Positions 16,597-25,614 are shown, counted from the stretch's first letter. The stretch is DNA of 64,000 bases from Clostridium sp. MD294 (GCF_000364165.2 NZ_CP097810.1:1800130-1864129), one strand, 5' to 3'. The notes: generated from the sequence alone by a model not told the origin. Numbers and translations: made by a program.

Positions 16597-16639
16597 ATTA
16601 TAGCATATTTGCTATAATCAGTCAATAGCATATTTGCTA
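16597..16639 (-). promoter_or_regulatory. Promoter with double operator for the DUF4160-DUF2442-XRE operon
   Basis: Minus-strand TTGACT (16625-16620), 17-base spacer, TATAAT (16602-16597). Two identical palindromes TAGCATATTTGCTA lie at 16601-16614 and 16626-16639, 25 bases apart, one over the spacer/-10 edge and one at the -35 edge. This is a textbook autorepression layout for the XRE protein. Confidence 0.8.
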
Positions 16640-16743
16640 TATTTTGATGTACATTTATACAAGGATTGTTTATATTGTTATTTAGAAAAATAAAACAAAA
16701 TACTTATAAATTTTAGAGAAAAATTTAGAAAGAAGGGATAAAT

Positions 16744-18528
16744 ATGGCATATATAGGAAGTGTTAGAGCAACAAGTGAAACTAATTTTGTGGTGTTGGTA
16801 TATAGCTTAAAAGCAGGAGAAAGATATAAGTGCAGAGGGATGTATGATTCAGATGATATGTATGGTCGTGAAGAATATTGTTCTGCTGGAATAGCAACAG
16901 CAGATGAAGATGGATATGCGAGATTTAGTGGTAACACATCTGGGGGAAAAACAGTAGCAAATGTAAGACAAATACAAATTTTAACAGCAGATGCTTATGG
17001 AACCCATGTAATATCACAGTCTGTTAGTTTAAGTTATACACCATCTGTAACAACACCTTCTGCACCATCATCAATTAGCTATAGTACTTCTATCAATTCC
17101 TATAACTCTACCTGCATATCTTGGGGGAGTGTATCAGGAGCAACAAGTTATGTGTTAGAAAGAGCAATAAATGGTGGTTCATTTAGTCAAGTATATTCTG
17201 GGGCATCTACCAGTTATACGGATTATGGTTTGAACTCTAGCACAACAAGAGTTCAGTATAGAGTAAAAGCGGTAAATAGTGGAGGTAGTAGCAGTTATAA
17301 AACAGGTTCTAGTGCAACAGTATATTATAGTAAGCCAAATGTCGCACCAACAGTACCATCAAGTATTACTGTACCTGCTACTGTTTATGGAGGTAGAGCA
17401 TTTACAGTAAGTTGGGGAAAATCTACAGATAGTGATGGGAATTTATCAGGGTATAAATTAGAAAAGTCAATCAATGGCGGAAGTACTTGGACACAAATAT
17501 ATCAAGGAAGTAGCACAAGTACATCTATAACACTTGCATTTGGAGAAGCCACACAAGTTATGTTTAGAGTAAGAGCCTATGATAGCAGTGGTGCTCACAG
17601 TGGATACAAAGCAAGCGGTACAAGCACTGTAGTAAATAATAAAGCTCCTACTGCACCGCAAAGTATTACCGTTCCACTGAATATTTATGGGGGAAAAACG
17701 GCAGTAGTGACTTGGACAGCAGCCACAGACAGCGATGGGAATTTATCAGGGTACATATTAGAACGTTCTGTAAATAGTGGTACTTACACACAAATTTACA
17801 AAGGTGCGAATAAAAGTTATAGTGATAGCATTACAAAAGGCTGGAATACAGTACAATATAGGGTTTGTGCTTATGATAGCTATAATGAAAAAGGTGCTTA
17901 CAAAACAGCACAAGTTAGAAATATTATAAACAATGAACTGCCAGTGATTACCACAAACAGTACAAACTTAGGATTAAAAACAGGTGCTTTTTCTTTTAAT
18001 TACACTGTTTCAGACCAAGAAAGCAACAAATTAACTGTAGTAGAAAAAATAAATGGTGTACAGAAAAAGAGTTTTACAGCAACTTCTGGTGCAACATATA
18101 CATTTCAGATAACACAACAAGAGTTTATTTGTATATTAAATGGTACAAATACACTTTCTATTACAGCAACAGATACAGATGGTGGTGTTACAACAAAAAA
18201 TGTTACATTTCAAAAACAGGAAAATGAAATTGCTTTTACATTAAAAACACCTTTTGAAACAGATGCTGCTGCAAGCGTAGGTATTATGAATGTGGTTAGG
18301 CAGATACCAGAAGGAGCAGATTTTGTAATAGAGGCTTGCAATAATGCCTATGATACTAGCCCTACATGGGAAGATGTAACACGATTTGTAAAAGAAGGCA
18401 GAAATTTTATATTGTTAAATGAACAAAAAACCGCTTCAAAGTGGGGATTTAGTTTTAAAGTGACAGTGAGAAGAAATACGGCAACAGGTGAAATTTATAT
18501 CAGTTCTGTAGGAGGGAATTTTAAATGA
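16744..18528 (+). CDS. Phage structural protein with fibronectin type III domains
   Basis: A 594-residue protein. After a ~100-residue N-terminal beta domain (MAYIGSVRATSETNFVVLVYSL) there are three Fn3 repeats starting near residues 105, 205 and 305 (APTVPSSITVPATVYGGRAFTVSWGKSTDSDGNLSGYKLEKS and its copies), then a C-terminal domain with KTPFETDAAASVGIMNVVRQIPEGADF. Fn3 proteins decorate phage tails and may touch the cell surface. GAAGGGATAA precedes the start. It overlaps the next gene by ATGA. Confidence 0.75.
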   Translation: MAYIGSVRATSETNFVVLVYSLKAGERYKCRGMYDSDDMYGREEYCSAGIATADEDGYARFSGNTSGGKTVANVRQIQILTADAYGTHVISQSVSLSYTPSVTTPSAPSSISYSTSINSYNSTCISWGSVSGATSYVLERAINGGSFSQVYSGASTSYTDYGLNSSTTRVQYRVKAVNSGGSSSYKTGSSATVYYSKPNVAPTVPSSITVPATVYGGRAFTVSWGKSTDSDGNLSGYKLEKSINGGSTWTQIYQGSSTSTSITLAFGEATQVMFRVRAYDSSGAHSGYKASGTSTVVNNKAPTAPQSITVPLNIYGGKTAVVTWTAATDSDGNLSGYILERSVNSGTYTQIYKGANKSYSDSITKGWNTVQYRVCAYDSYNEKGAYKTAQVRNIINNELPVITTNSTNLGLKTGAFSFNYTVSDQESNKLTVVEKINGVQKKSFTATSGATYTFQITQQEFICILNGTNTLSITATDTDGGVTTKNVTFQKQENEIAFTLKTPFETDAAASVGIMNVVRQIPEGADFVIEACNNAYDTSPTWEDVTRFVKEGRNFILLNEQKTASKWGFSFKVTVRRNTATGEIYISSVGGNFK

Positions 18529-18713
18529 TAGAGTGGAGAAAAGATAGCATATTAGAAGCAAAAGAAAGGGACAGAAAAAAGAAAGAAACGGAGAATGTAG
18601 TAGAAACACTTTTACAACTAGAACAACAAGCACAACAAGAAAGACAAATGTTAGCACAACAAATGGCAGATTTGGAATTAGCTATGTTAGAAGGAGGAAA
18701 TACAAATGTTTGA
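18525..18713 (+). CDS. Small coiled-coil phage protein upstream of XkdX
   Basis: A 62-residue charged, Gln-rich helix (LLQLEQQAQQERQMLAQQMADLEL). It overlaps both neighbours and sits at the XkdW position. No family recognised. Confidence 0.6.
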   Translation: MIEWRKDSILEAKERDRKKKETENVVETLLQLEQQAQQERQMLAQQMADLELAMLEGGNTNV

Positions 18714-18858
18714 GATATTAAAACAAAGATATAAAAAGAATTTTGTGAGAAAAGACCAGTTACAGAAATATGTAATATTGGGGAAAATTACACAAGAACA
18801 GTATTTTGATATTACAGGGGAAAAACAAAAATCAGAACAAACTGAAGAAGAATTTTAA
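18706..18858 (+). CDS. xkdX: XkdX family protein
   Basis: Fifty residues: FEILKQRYKKNFVRKDQLQKYVILGKITQEQYFDITGE, the XkdX pattern of an aromatic start, then a motif GKIT.EQY..ITGE. GGAGG lies 10 bases upstream inside the previous gene. It closes the tail operon in PBSX-like phages. Confidence 0.8.
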   Translation: MFEILKQRYKKNFVRKDQLQKYVILGKITQEQYFDITGEKQKSEQTEEEF

Positions 18859-18902
18859 AAGAGTTTTAAAAAGCATTAAAACGTTTTTTAACTCTTTTTT
18901 TG
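18857..18902 (+). terminator. Terminator between tail and lysis genes
   Basis: AAAGAGTT/AACTCTTT long stem with T7 tail. Confidence 0.75.
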
Positions 18903-18958
18903 TTGAGATTTTTTGATACTTAGATTTTTTTAGTATAAAGGGAGAAGGGGGGAATAGT

Positions 18959-19213
18959 ATGGAATGGGAAATCGTAACAGTAATGATTGCATTATTAGGG
19001 CTGATTGCTACAGTCACAAAGCCTATTATGAATTTGACAAACACCATTACAAAATTAAATGATACTTGTGAGCATTTGGAGTCAAAAATGGAGAAATTCG
19101 AAAATCATAATCATGATAGCCATGTAAGACTGTGGAACCATAATAATGAGCAAGACGAACAGTTAGCAGACCATGAGAATAGAATAAGTATATTAGAAGA
19201 AAGGAAGGTATAG
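18959..19213 (+). CDS. xhlA: XhlA-like haemolysin/holin accessory protein
   Basis: An 84-residue protein with an N-terminal transmembrane helix (VTVMIALLGLIATVTKPIM) and a coiled coil (LEEKMEKFENH region) ending ENRISILEERK. It matches small phage membrane proteins of the XhlA/DUF1515 style that act beside the holin. GAAGGGGGGAA upstream. Confidence 0.65.
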   Translation: MEWEIVTVMIALLGLIATVTKPIMNLTNTITKLNDTCEHLESKMEKFENHNHDSHVRLWNHNNEQDEQLADHENRISILEERKV

Positions 19214-19214
19214 C

Positions 19215-19478
19215 ATGAGAATTAACTGGAAAGTAAGACTAAAAAATCCTTATTTTTGGTTTGGATTGGTAGCGATTATACTTGCTGCAGTAGGGGCAAA
19301 ACCAGAGATGTTTACGAGCTGGGAGATATTGATAACACAAGTGAAACAGCTTTTTGGCAATCCTTTTGCATTAGGTTGTGTAATTGTGGCAGTTGTAGGC
19401 TATGTCAATGACCCTACTACAGAAGGCATTACAGATAGTAAACAGGCATTGACTTATCAGAAACCTAAAAAGGATTGA
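19215..19478 (+). CDS. Phage holin, phiLC3/LL-H type
   Basis: An 87-residue protein with INWKVRLKNPYFWFGLVAIILAAVG and a second hydrophobic helix (LGCVIVAVVGYVNDPTTEGITDSKQAL). The last motif NDPTT.G..DS..AL is diagnostic of this holin family. It forms the membrane lesions that release the amidase encoded next. Confidence 0.9.
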   Translation: MRINWKVRLKNPYFWFGLVAIILAAVGAKPEMFTSWEILITQVKQLFGNPFALGCVIVAVVGYVNDPTTEGITDSKQALTYQKPKKD

Positions 19479-19487
19479 GGTGATTAC

Positions 19488-20330
19488 ATGGAAATTAAGG
19501 AAGTTTTAGCACATCAAAGCAATTACAATAAAGGTAGGAAACAGAATATACAGTTTATTGTAGTGCATTATACAGCGAATAATGGTGACAAGGCAGAAGG
19601 TAACGGCAATTATTTTGCTCAACCAAATAGAAATGCTTCCGCTCATTATTTTGTAGATGAAAGTACTATAGTACAAAGTGTAAAAGATGGTGATACTGCT
19701 TGGCATTGTGGGGCAAAAAACTATAAACACCTAAAATGTAGAAATGACAACAGCATAGGTGTAGAAATGTGCAGCAAAAAAGATGAGAAAGGACAATACT
19801 ACATAAACCAAGCAACACAATATACAGCGATTGAGCTAATAAAAGTGCTTATGAAAAAGTATAACATACCAGTAGAAAATGTAATTAGGCACTATGATGT
19901 CACTGGAAAGGCTTGTCCAGAACCTTTTGTTAGAAATCAAGTACAATGGTTAGACTTTAAAAGGAAACTGATAGAAAATGACGAGAAAGAAGGTGCAGAA
20001 ATGATATACAATTACATTGATGAAAATATGCCCAATTGGGCAAAATCTACAGTGCAAAAACTGATTGACAAAGGTGCATTGAAAGGAAATGAAAAGGGAG
20101 AATTGTTGTTGACTGGTACAATGTTGAGGTTATTTGTCATTTTTGATAAAGAGGGTTATTTTGACAAATACAACACTATAGAAGAAGTGCCAGATTGGGC
20201 AAAACCAACTGTACAAAAGTTAATTGATAAAGGTGTATTAAAAGGCAATGAAAAGGGAGAATTACAACTTGTATATATTCTGTTAAGATTATTTGTAATA
20301 CATGATAGAATGGGTGTATATGACAGATAA
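19488..20330 (+). CDS. N-acetylmuramoyl-L-alanine amidase (endolysin)
   Basis: A 280-residue protein. Residues 1-160 are an amidase_2 domain with zinc ligands in VVHYTA (His28) and in RHYDVTGKACP (His and Cys). Residues ~175-280 hold two ~55-residue repeats (P.WAK.TVQKLIDKG.LKGNEKGEL...LRLFVI), a cell-wall-binding or spacer unit. Its 3' end is duplicated at 22708-22788 beyond the defence-like cargo, so the gene tail was probably exchanged when that cargo came in. Confidence 0.92.
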   Translation: MEIKEVLAHQSNYNKGRKQNIQFIVVHYTANNGDKAEGNGNYFAQPNRNASAHYFVDESTIVQSVKDGDTAWHCGAKNYKHLKCRNDNSIGVEMCSKKDEKGQYYINQATQYTAIELIKVLMKKYNIPVENVIRHYDVTGKACPEPFVRNQVQWLDFKRKLIENDEKEGAEMIYNYIDENMPNWAKSTVQKLIDKGALKGNEKGELLLTGTMLRLFVIFDKEGYFDKYNTIEEVPDWAKPTVQKLIDKGVLKGNEKGELQLVYILLRLFVIHDRMGVYDR

Positions 20331-20612
20331 TAATATATTTTTATATAATATAATCAATTTAACTAACAGAACGAGTGTATATGATACACCTTTTATTTCT
20401 GAAATTTTTTGTAATAATAAAATAAATATTAAATATGTATAATAAGTAAAAGCATCTTTTTTATAAGTTTTTAATAAAATTGAGACTTTATGAGATTATA
20501 TTAGATTTAATATAAATTTAATATAATTTAATATAATTTAATAAAAAAATGTATTATTTATTAAGATTTTTGTTATAATATATAACAATATTTAACATAA
20601 AGGAGAGATAAT
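20331..20612. other. AT-rich noncoding region with TTTAATATAA iterations
   Basis: Very AT-rich leader before the ATPase gene. Four direct iterations of TTTAATATAA(A) run from 20506 to 20545. A TATAAT lies at 20574-20579 and GGAGAG at 20602. No gene seen. The repeats could be a regulator site for the cargo operon. Confidence 0.6.
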
Positions 20613-21989
20613 ATGCTTTCTTATTTAAAATTGAAAAATTTTAAGTCTTTTAGCGATATAACATTAGACTTACGAGGTTCACATAGAATACCTAAGAGAA
20701 TGGCATTTATATATGGTGAAAATGGAGCAGGTAAAACAAATTTAATGAATTCTATGTTATTTTTAAGTAATACTTTAAAAACATTAGTAAATCAAGAAAA
20801 TGAAAAACAAACAAAAATTTTGGATTCATTAGAAGATGAGATAGATATAGACATCGACATATTTAAAAAGACTTTATTAGAGGTATTGCTTAGTGAAGAC
20901 AATATTGGTATTAGCAGTTTATCAAGTAGCAGTTTATCAAGTTTGATAAACAAAAATAAAAATATAGGAAATAACGGAAATATGTCCATAGAAATTGGTT
21001 TTTATATTAAAGGGAAACATGGAACATATTGTTTAGAATTTGATGATGAAAAAGTAGTATTTGAAGAATTAAATTTTTATATTAATAAGAGAACAGGAGT
21101 AATCTTTTCTATTCATAGTAACCAAATATTTTTAAGTCCATCTGTATTTTTAGATAATGCATATAATGTAGAGTTATTAAACGATATTCAAAAATTTTGG
21201 GGAAAACATACTTTTATGAGCATACTATTTTATGAAGTACAAACTAAAAATATAAAATATGTCACTTCTCGAATTAGAAATAATTTTTTTGAGGTGTTAG
21301 ATTGGCTTAGCACATATTCTGTGTTATGTAAGGATATTAGGTACCAAATTGCAAATATATCAATACCTTTTGCCTTTTTACGTAATTTAGATAATGGGAC
21401 TATAAATTCCCAAAATGACAAAGAATTAAAAATATTTGAAAAAAGTTTAAATACTTTTTTTACATCATTATATTCCGATGTAAAAAAAGTCTACTATGAT
21501 ATTACGCCTAAAAGAAATAAATATAAGTATGTATTAATGTTTAAAAAGCAAATTAATGGTGAAATATTAGATATACCTATATTTTTAGAATCTACAGGAA
21601 CAAAAAAATTATTAGAAATATTTCCATATATTTTTTCTTTTATATGGGGAAAAACTGTTTTTATAGATGAAATAGATAGTAGTATACATGACTTATTGAT
21701 GAGTGAAATTATTGAACTGTTAAAGGAATACTCTAATGGACAGTTTATTGCCACAACACATAATACATTACTTATGGAAAAGTTATCACCTGAAGATGTT
21801 TATATTATTAATATAGATTCAAACGGCAATAAAAAATTGGAATGTACTTCAAGCTACAATTTTAGAACTCAAAAAACAAATAATGTACAAAAAAAATACT
21901 TGAATGGTGATTATAGAGGTATCCCATATATAGGATTTTTAGATTTACAAGAAATTGTAGACAATGTAAAAGAAGAAATGTCTTCTTAA
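20613..21989 (+). CDS. AAA-family ATPase (AAA_15/RloA/AbiLi-like), defence cargo
   Basis: A 458-residue SMC/RecF-like ATPase. Walker A GENGAGKTN at 35-43, a central insertion with poly-Ser (SISSLSSSSLSSL), Walker B TVFIDEIDSS near 350 and the H-loop ATTHN near 380. Such single ATPases pair with small TOPRIM-type effectors in RloAB, AbiL, PARIS and related abortive-infection systems. The next gene encodes such a protein 23 bases later. The pair sits behind the prophage lysin, a common cargo slot. Defence role is inferred. Confidence 0.8.
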   Translation: MLSYLKLKNFKSFSDITLDLRGSHRIPKRMAFIYGENGAGKTNLMNSMLFLSNTLKTLVNQENEKQTKILDSLEDEIDIDIDIFKKTLLEVLLSEDNIGISSLSSSSLSSLINKNKNIGNNGNMSIEIGFYIKGKHGTYCLEFDDEKVVFEELNFYINKRTGVIFSIHSNQIFLSPSVFLDNAYNVELLNDIQKFWGKHTFMSILFYEVQTKNIKYVTSRIRNNFFEVLDWLSTYSVLCKDIRYQIANISIPFAFLRNLDNGTINSQNDKELKIFEKSLNTFFTSLYSDVKKVYYDITPKRNKYKYVLMFKKQINGEILDIPIFLESTGTKKLLEIFPYIFSFIWGKTVFIDEIDSSIHDLLMSEIIELLKEYSNGQFIATTHNTLLMEKLSPEDVYIINIDSNGNKKLECTSSYNFRTQKTNNVQKKYLNGDYRGIPYIGFLDLQEIVDNVKEEMSS

Positions 21990-22012
21990 TAAAGAGTAAG
22001 GAGGCATTTGGT

Positions 22013-22600
22013 ATGGATGCAAAAAAAATTAAGAAACCAACTATAAATATGAAGGTTATGACTATTGTACATGGAAAATCAGAATATTGTATTTGTAAGA
22101 GTGTACAATCTAATTTGCGATTAAAACAAGAAATTATTGCTCGTGATAAAGGAAGGAGCAGTATACAAATAAATGGCATTATAGAGTTTTTAAATAAGGA
22201 CAAACGTTTTAAATCTATAGATGTATTTAAAAAACATTTTCCAGATATAGAATATAAAAACAAAGAGTTAATTAACTTTTGCTTATTTATTATTATGGAT
22301 GTAGATGATTGTAATGCTGATATGAAAGAAAAGTTTAAAAATAAAAGTTTATTTAAACAGCATTGGCTTTATAAATACATTGTTCCTATTTTTAATGACC
22401 CAAATTTAGAAAAGACTATGAAAGATGCAGATATACTTGTATATAACAAAAAAGATTATATAACAATATTTCCTACTAATCATGGCGATTTGGATATTCA
22501 AATTGCGAAAGAACTTTTAAAAAAGTTAAAAATTTGTAAAAGTACAAATTTAGATAAATACATAGAGCATTGTATTTTAATTGTTGAGAATAAAATATAA
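22013..22600 (+). CDS. RloB-like / TOPRIM-like putative effector
   Basis: A 195-residue protein. IVHGKSEY (Glu24) at the N terminus and FIIMDVDDC (Asp96, Asp98, Asp99) in the middle match the Glu...DxD layout of TOPRIM nucleases, as in RloB/AbiLii and DUF4435. FPTNHGDLDIQIAKELL further resembles RloB, where a related NP/HxD segment follows. It is cotranscribed with the ATPase. Nuclease activity is inferred. Confidence 0.7.
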   Translation: MDAKKIKKPTINMKVMTIVHGKSEYCICKSVQSNLRLKQEIIARDKGRSSIQINGIIEFLNKDKRFKSIDVFKKHFPDIEYKNKELINFCLFIIMDVDDCNADMKEKFKNKSLFKQHWLYKYIVPIFNDPNLEKTMKDADILVYNKKDYITIFPTNHGDLDIQIAKELLKKLKICKSTNLDKYIEHCILIVENKI

Positions 22601-22707
22601 TAAAAAAGGATATAATATTTTGTCTGTTATATTAATTTTTTATATAATTTATATTGTATTATATCTATAGTATTTCATACAAAACCTTACAATTTATAAA
22701 GTTAAGT
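22601..22707. other. AT-rich spacer between cargo and lysin remnant
   Basis: No gene seen. It marks the right edge of the inserted cargo; the lysin-like sequence restarts at ~22708. Confidence 0.5.
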
Positions 22708-22788
22708 AAAAAAGGAGAACTGTTGTTTACAGGTACGATGTTGAGGTTATTTGTAATACATGATAGAATGGGCGTATATGATAGATAA
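22708..22788 (+). pseudogene. Remnant of the amidase 3' end
   Basis: Translates as KKGELLFTGTMLRLFVIHDR followed by MGVYDR and stop, matching the second repeat of the endolysin (ending FVIHDRMGVYDR at 20330). There is no start codon and no upstream continuation. It is the ancestral lysin tail left behind when 20331-22700 was inserted or exchanged. Confidence 0.85.
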
Positions 22789-22815
22789 GAGGGAGAAAAA
22801 CTCCCTCTTATTTTA
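22787..22815 (+). terminator. Terminator after the lysin remnant
   Basis: AAGAGGGAG/CTCCCTCTT perfect stem, A5 loop, ATTTTA tail. This was probably the original end of the phage lysis operon. Confidence 0.8.
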
Positions 22816-23038
22816 TACAATAAAGCCGTACTACAACTTTGTTTTTGTCCTTCTTTTGTCCCACTTTTTTATAAAACTTATTGTATATAATAAATCTTTT
22901 TAAAAGAAAAAGATGTAAAGACATTACAATTTTGATATGTTATATACTTTTTTAAAGAATATAAAATAAAGTAACATATTAATTATTTTGCTTATATAAA
23001 AAAATCATGCTACAAAAGTAACATGATTTGATGTAATA
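22816..23038. other. Probable prophage/host junction, noncoding
   Basis: No gene seen. Pyrimidine-rich repeats TTTTTGTCC and CTTTTGTCCCAC (22847-22865) resemble arm sites near integrase attachment regions, but no partner site is visible in the window, so this is only a candidate right attachment region. Confidence 0.3.
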
Positions 23039-23389
23039 TTATTTTGCTTGTTCATTTATAACAAGTGCCATAATTTCTAATTCTTGGTCTGTGTTATTTT
23101 CTAGAGAGTGCCATTCTCCTACATTAATTACACAAACATCACCAGCTTTTACAACAGTTTTAGATTGGTCGTTGTCAATGAAAACGCCTTCTCCTTTTAA
23201 TATTAAATAAGGTTCTGTATCGCCAACATGCTGATGCCAGCCTATACTGCTGTGAGGACGAAGTATAACACGAGCATACATTTTTCCATGTCCCATTAAT
23301 TCCTCTTTACTCAAAATATGATGTACTTCTGCAGAACCTTTTCCACCACGAAGTCCTTCCACTTCTGTAATTGTTTCTTTTCTTACCAT
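23039..23389 (-). CDS. Cupin-domain protein
   Basis: A 116-residue single cupin: GWHQHVGDTEPYLILKGEGVFIDN carries the metal-ligand His-x-His and Glu, and INVGEWHSLEN the third His. Start at 23389 (MVRKETITEVEGLRGGKG) is preferred because AGAGGGA lies upstream. Similar small cupins are mannose-6-phosphate-isomerase-like. Substrate unknown. First host gene right of the prophage. Confidence 0.8.
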   Translation of the reverse strand: MVRKETITEVEGLRGGKGSAEVHHILSKEELMGHGKMYARVILRPHSSIGWHQHVGDTEPYLILKGEGVFIDNDQSKTVVKAGDVCVINVGEWHSLENNTDQELEIMALVINEQAK

Positions 23390-23473
23390 ATTATAATCCC
23401 TCTTTTCTATGTAATATATTAATGAAATTATTTTTATTATACAATATTGTAATATTTTTATCAATATTATTGT

Positions 23474-24376
23474 TTATGATAAACCAGATAAATCAAATAT
23501 AGGAGTATAATTAGAGGTAGCAGAATGTTTGCTTTGCATAAAACCATTTTTTAATCCTATTTCAAAAAAATAATTCACTACTTTTTGATATTCTAATGTA
23601 GTAAGTTTACGTGAAATCTCTTTATATTGTAGTGCTTTGTGCATAGGGGTATATTGGTTTAATAAAGAAATATAAGTATCTTCTCCTATGTTTTGTTTTA
23701 TCCATTTTAATATTTCGAAACTGTCTTTGTAGCAATTAGGCAATACTAAATGACGTATAATCATTCCTTTTTGTAATATGCCATTTGCATCAAATATCAT
23801 ATTAGGTTGTTGTCTTTTCATTTCTAATATTGCATTTTTAGCATATTCAGCATAATTATGTGCTAAAGAATAGCGTTTACTGTATTCTGAAGAGATATAT
23901 TTAAAATCAGGCAAATAAATATCAATTAACCCCTCAAGCAATTTCAAGCTTTCTACTTTTTCATAAGCATTAGTGTTGTATACAATAGGAATAGAAAGTC
24001 CTTTTTGTTTTGCTAGTAACAATACCTGTTTTATTTGAGGTATAAAATGAGTAGGAGAAACGAGATTGATATTGTGTACTCCTTTTTGCTGTTGTGATAG
24101 AAGAATATCTGATAAATGTTGTATAGAGATTTCTTTTCCAAATGCTTGTTCACTTATGGTATAGTTTTGACAAAATACACAATTTAAATTGCAATGTGAG
24201 AAAAATATAGTACCTGAACCTTTGCTGCCACTAATAGGGGGTTCTTCCCAATGGTGAATAGAAGCCAAAGCACACTTAGGTAAATAGCCTGCATTGCAAT
24301 ATCCTTTTTCTCCTTCACAACGATTTACGTCACAGTTTCTAGGACAAATAGTACAATGTTTCATAGTATTGTTCAT
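23474..24376 (-). CDS. Radical SAM protein, pyruvate-formate-lyase-activase-like
   Basis: A 300-residue protein with the SAM/4Fe-4S motif C62-x3-C66-x2-C69 (SHCNLNCVFCQN) and an N-terminal Cys-rich segment (CTICPRNCDVNRCEG). This corresponds to the PflX/YgiQ-free activase group (COG1313) that lacks an obvious cognate glycyl enzyme. Target unknown. Next to a cupin gene on the same strand. Confidence 0.85.
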   Translation of the reverse strand: MNNTMKHCTICPRNCDVNRCEGEKGYCNAGYLPKCALASIHHWEEPPISGSKGSGTIFFSHCNLNCVFCQNYTISEQAFGKEISIQHLSDILLSQQQKGVHNINLVSPTHFIPQIKQVLLLAKQKGLSIPIVYNTNAYEKVESLKLLEGLIDIYLPDFKYISSEYSKRYSLAHNYAEYAKNAILEMKRQQPNMIFDANGILQKGMIIRHLVLPNCYKDSFEILKWIKQNIGEDTYISLLNQYTPMHKALQYKEISRKLTTLEYQKVVNYFFEIGLKNGFMQSKHSATSNYTPIFDLSGLS

Positions 24377-24520
24377 AATATCATTCCTTTTTGTAATTGC
24401 TATGTTTATTTTAACAGATGTACCAACGTTTTAATAGTGCAAAAATAAAAAAGCTATGTTACACTACAATTAAACAAACACTAATAAAACAATCAGAGAA
24501 CAGATGAGGGGGACTGTGTG

Positions 24521-24754
24521 ATGAAAGTGTATGAAACTGTAACAGAAGATAATAAAAGAGTAGAAAAAGTCCTTTGTAACTGTTGTGGAAAAGAAATTAC
24601 AAAACAACATGGTTATTTTTCAGACTATTTGCATATAGAAAAACAATGGGGATATTTCTCTCAAAAAGATAGTAGAAAAGATAATTTTGATATATGTGAA
24701 AATTGTTATGATAAATTTGTAAATAGTTTTGTTTTGCCTATAGAATACCAGTAA
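24521..24754 (+). CDS. Small zinc-ribbon-like protein
   Basis: Seventy-seven residues with two Cys pairs (CNCCGKE and CENCYDKF) that could bind one zinc. Start ATG 24521 rather than GTG 24518; GAGGGGG lies upstream. It is followed by its own terminator. Function unknown. Confidence 0.6.
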   Translation: MKVYETVTEDNKRVEKVLCNCCGKEITKQHGYFSDYLHIEKQWGYFSQKDSRKDNFDICENCYDKFVNSFVLPIEYQ

Positions 24755-24784
24755 AAGCAGTGGGAATTTTTCCACTGCTTTTTA
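24754..24784 (+). terminator. Terminator after zinc-ribbon protein
   Basis: AAAGCAGTGG/CCACTGCTTT stem with T tail. Confidence 0.8.
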
Positions 24785-25015
24785 ATATATAAAAAAAGAA
24801 ACAACACTAATTTTGTAAAAAAAATTGTAATAACATTAAAAATTGATATATGATAGATATTGTAGATTTAGTGGTATATAAGATTTGTACGAATATATGC
24901 TTAATAAATTGCCAATGGCAGAATATAATAAGTAATGAAAAAAGGTTTTATTTTCATATATGTGATTTCTTTATATTGTTGTATGTATCTAATTAAAAAT
25001 TAACATTGCTATAAA

Positions 25016-25480
25016 TTAATCGTTGTTGTTTGCATAAATATAATTACTATTTTTTTTAATGTTTCTATATTGCTCTGGAATTTCGTTAAGTGATAAAGAA
25101 CGAACTTTTTCTTCTGTACCATGTTGTATAGACTGTTCATAATACCAGCACTTAAATTCTAACAGCTCTAGTGTTTGCTGCATATCTTCTATTTGCTTTT
25201 TGACAGCATCTCTGCGAGAACAAAATAATTCAAGTCTTTCAACAAGAGAAACATCTCCTTTTCCTACCATATCAATAAAAGCTCTAATTTCTTTTATGGA
25301 TAAACCTGATTTTTTTAAACATTCAATTACTTTTAGCCATTCATAATCCTTGTCGGTAAACATACGAATTCCGACACTAGAACGTTCTACAAAAGGAAGA
25401 AGGCCTTCTTTATCATAGTAGCGAAGTGTAGAAGCAGCAACACCTAATATTTTTGCCATTTCACCAATTGTATATGACAT
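25016..25480 (-). CDS. MerR-family regulator of the flavodoxin genes
   Basis: A 154-residue protein with the MerR HTH (YTIGEMAKILGVAASTLRYYDKEGLLPFVERS) and a dimerisation coil (RDAVKKQIEDMQQTLELLEFKCWYYE). It lacks clustered C-terminal cysteines for metal and resembles the aldehyde/redox-type MerRs that sit beside reductases. It is divergent from the flavodoxin genes, with a 19-base-spaced promoter between them. Confidence 0.88.
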   Translation of the reverse strand: MSYTIGEMAKILGVAASTLRYYDKEGLLPFVERSSVGIRMFTDKDYEWLKVIECLKKSGLSIKEIRAFIDMVGKGDVSLVERLELFCSRRDAVKKQIEDMQQTLELLEFKCWYYEQSIQHGTEEKVRSLSLNEIPEQYRNIKKNSNYIYANNND

Positions 25481-25513
25481 AATAAATCTCCTTAAAATTT
25501 TTTGAAATACCTA

Positions 25514-25544
25514 TTGACTTAAAGTGTACTTTAAGTTGTATGAT
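25514..25544 (+). promoter_or_regulatory. MerR-type promoter and operator
   Basis: TTGACT (25514-25519), unusual 19-base spacer and TATGAT (25539-25544). A perfect palindrome ACTTAAAGT-GT-ACTTTAAGT (25517-25536) fills the spacer. This is the standard arrangement for a MerR activator that untwists a long-spacer promoter. Confidence 0.88.
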
Positions 25545-25614
25545 AAATTTAAGTTCATTATAAAGAGCTTTCATTATAAAGTCAATGAAACATATAATAA
25601 GGAGGATATAAAAA

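Noticed and set aside
20506..20545. Iterons of a replication origin
   Set aside because: TTTAATATAA repeats are only AT-rich iterations with no replication gene nearby.
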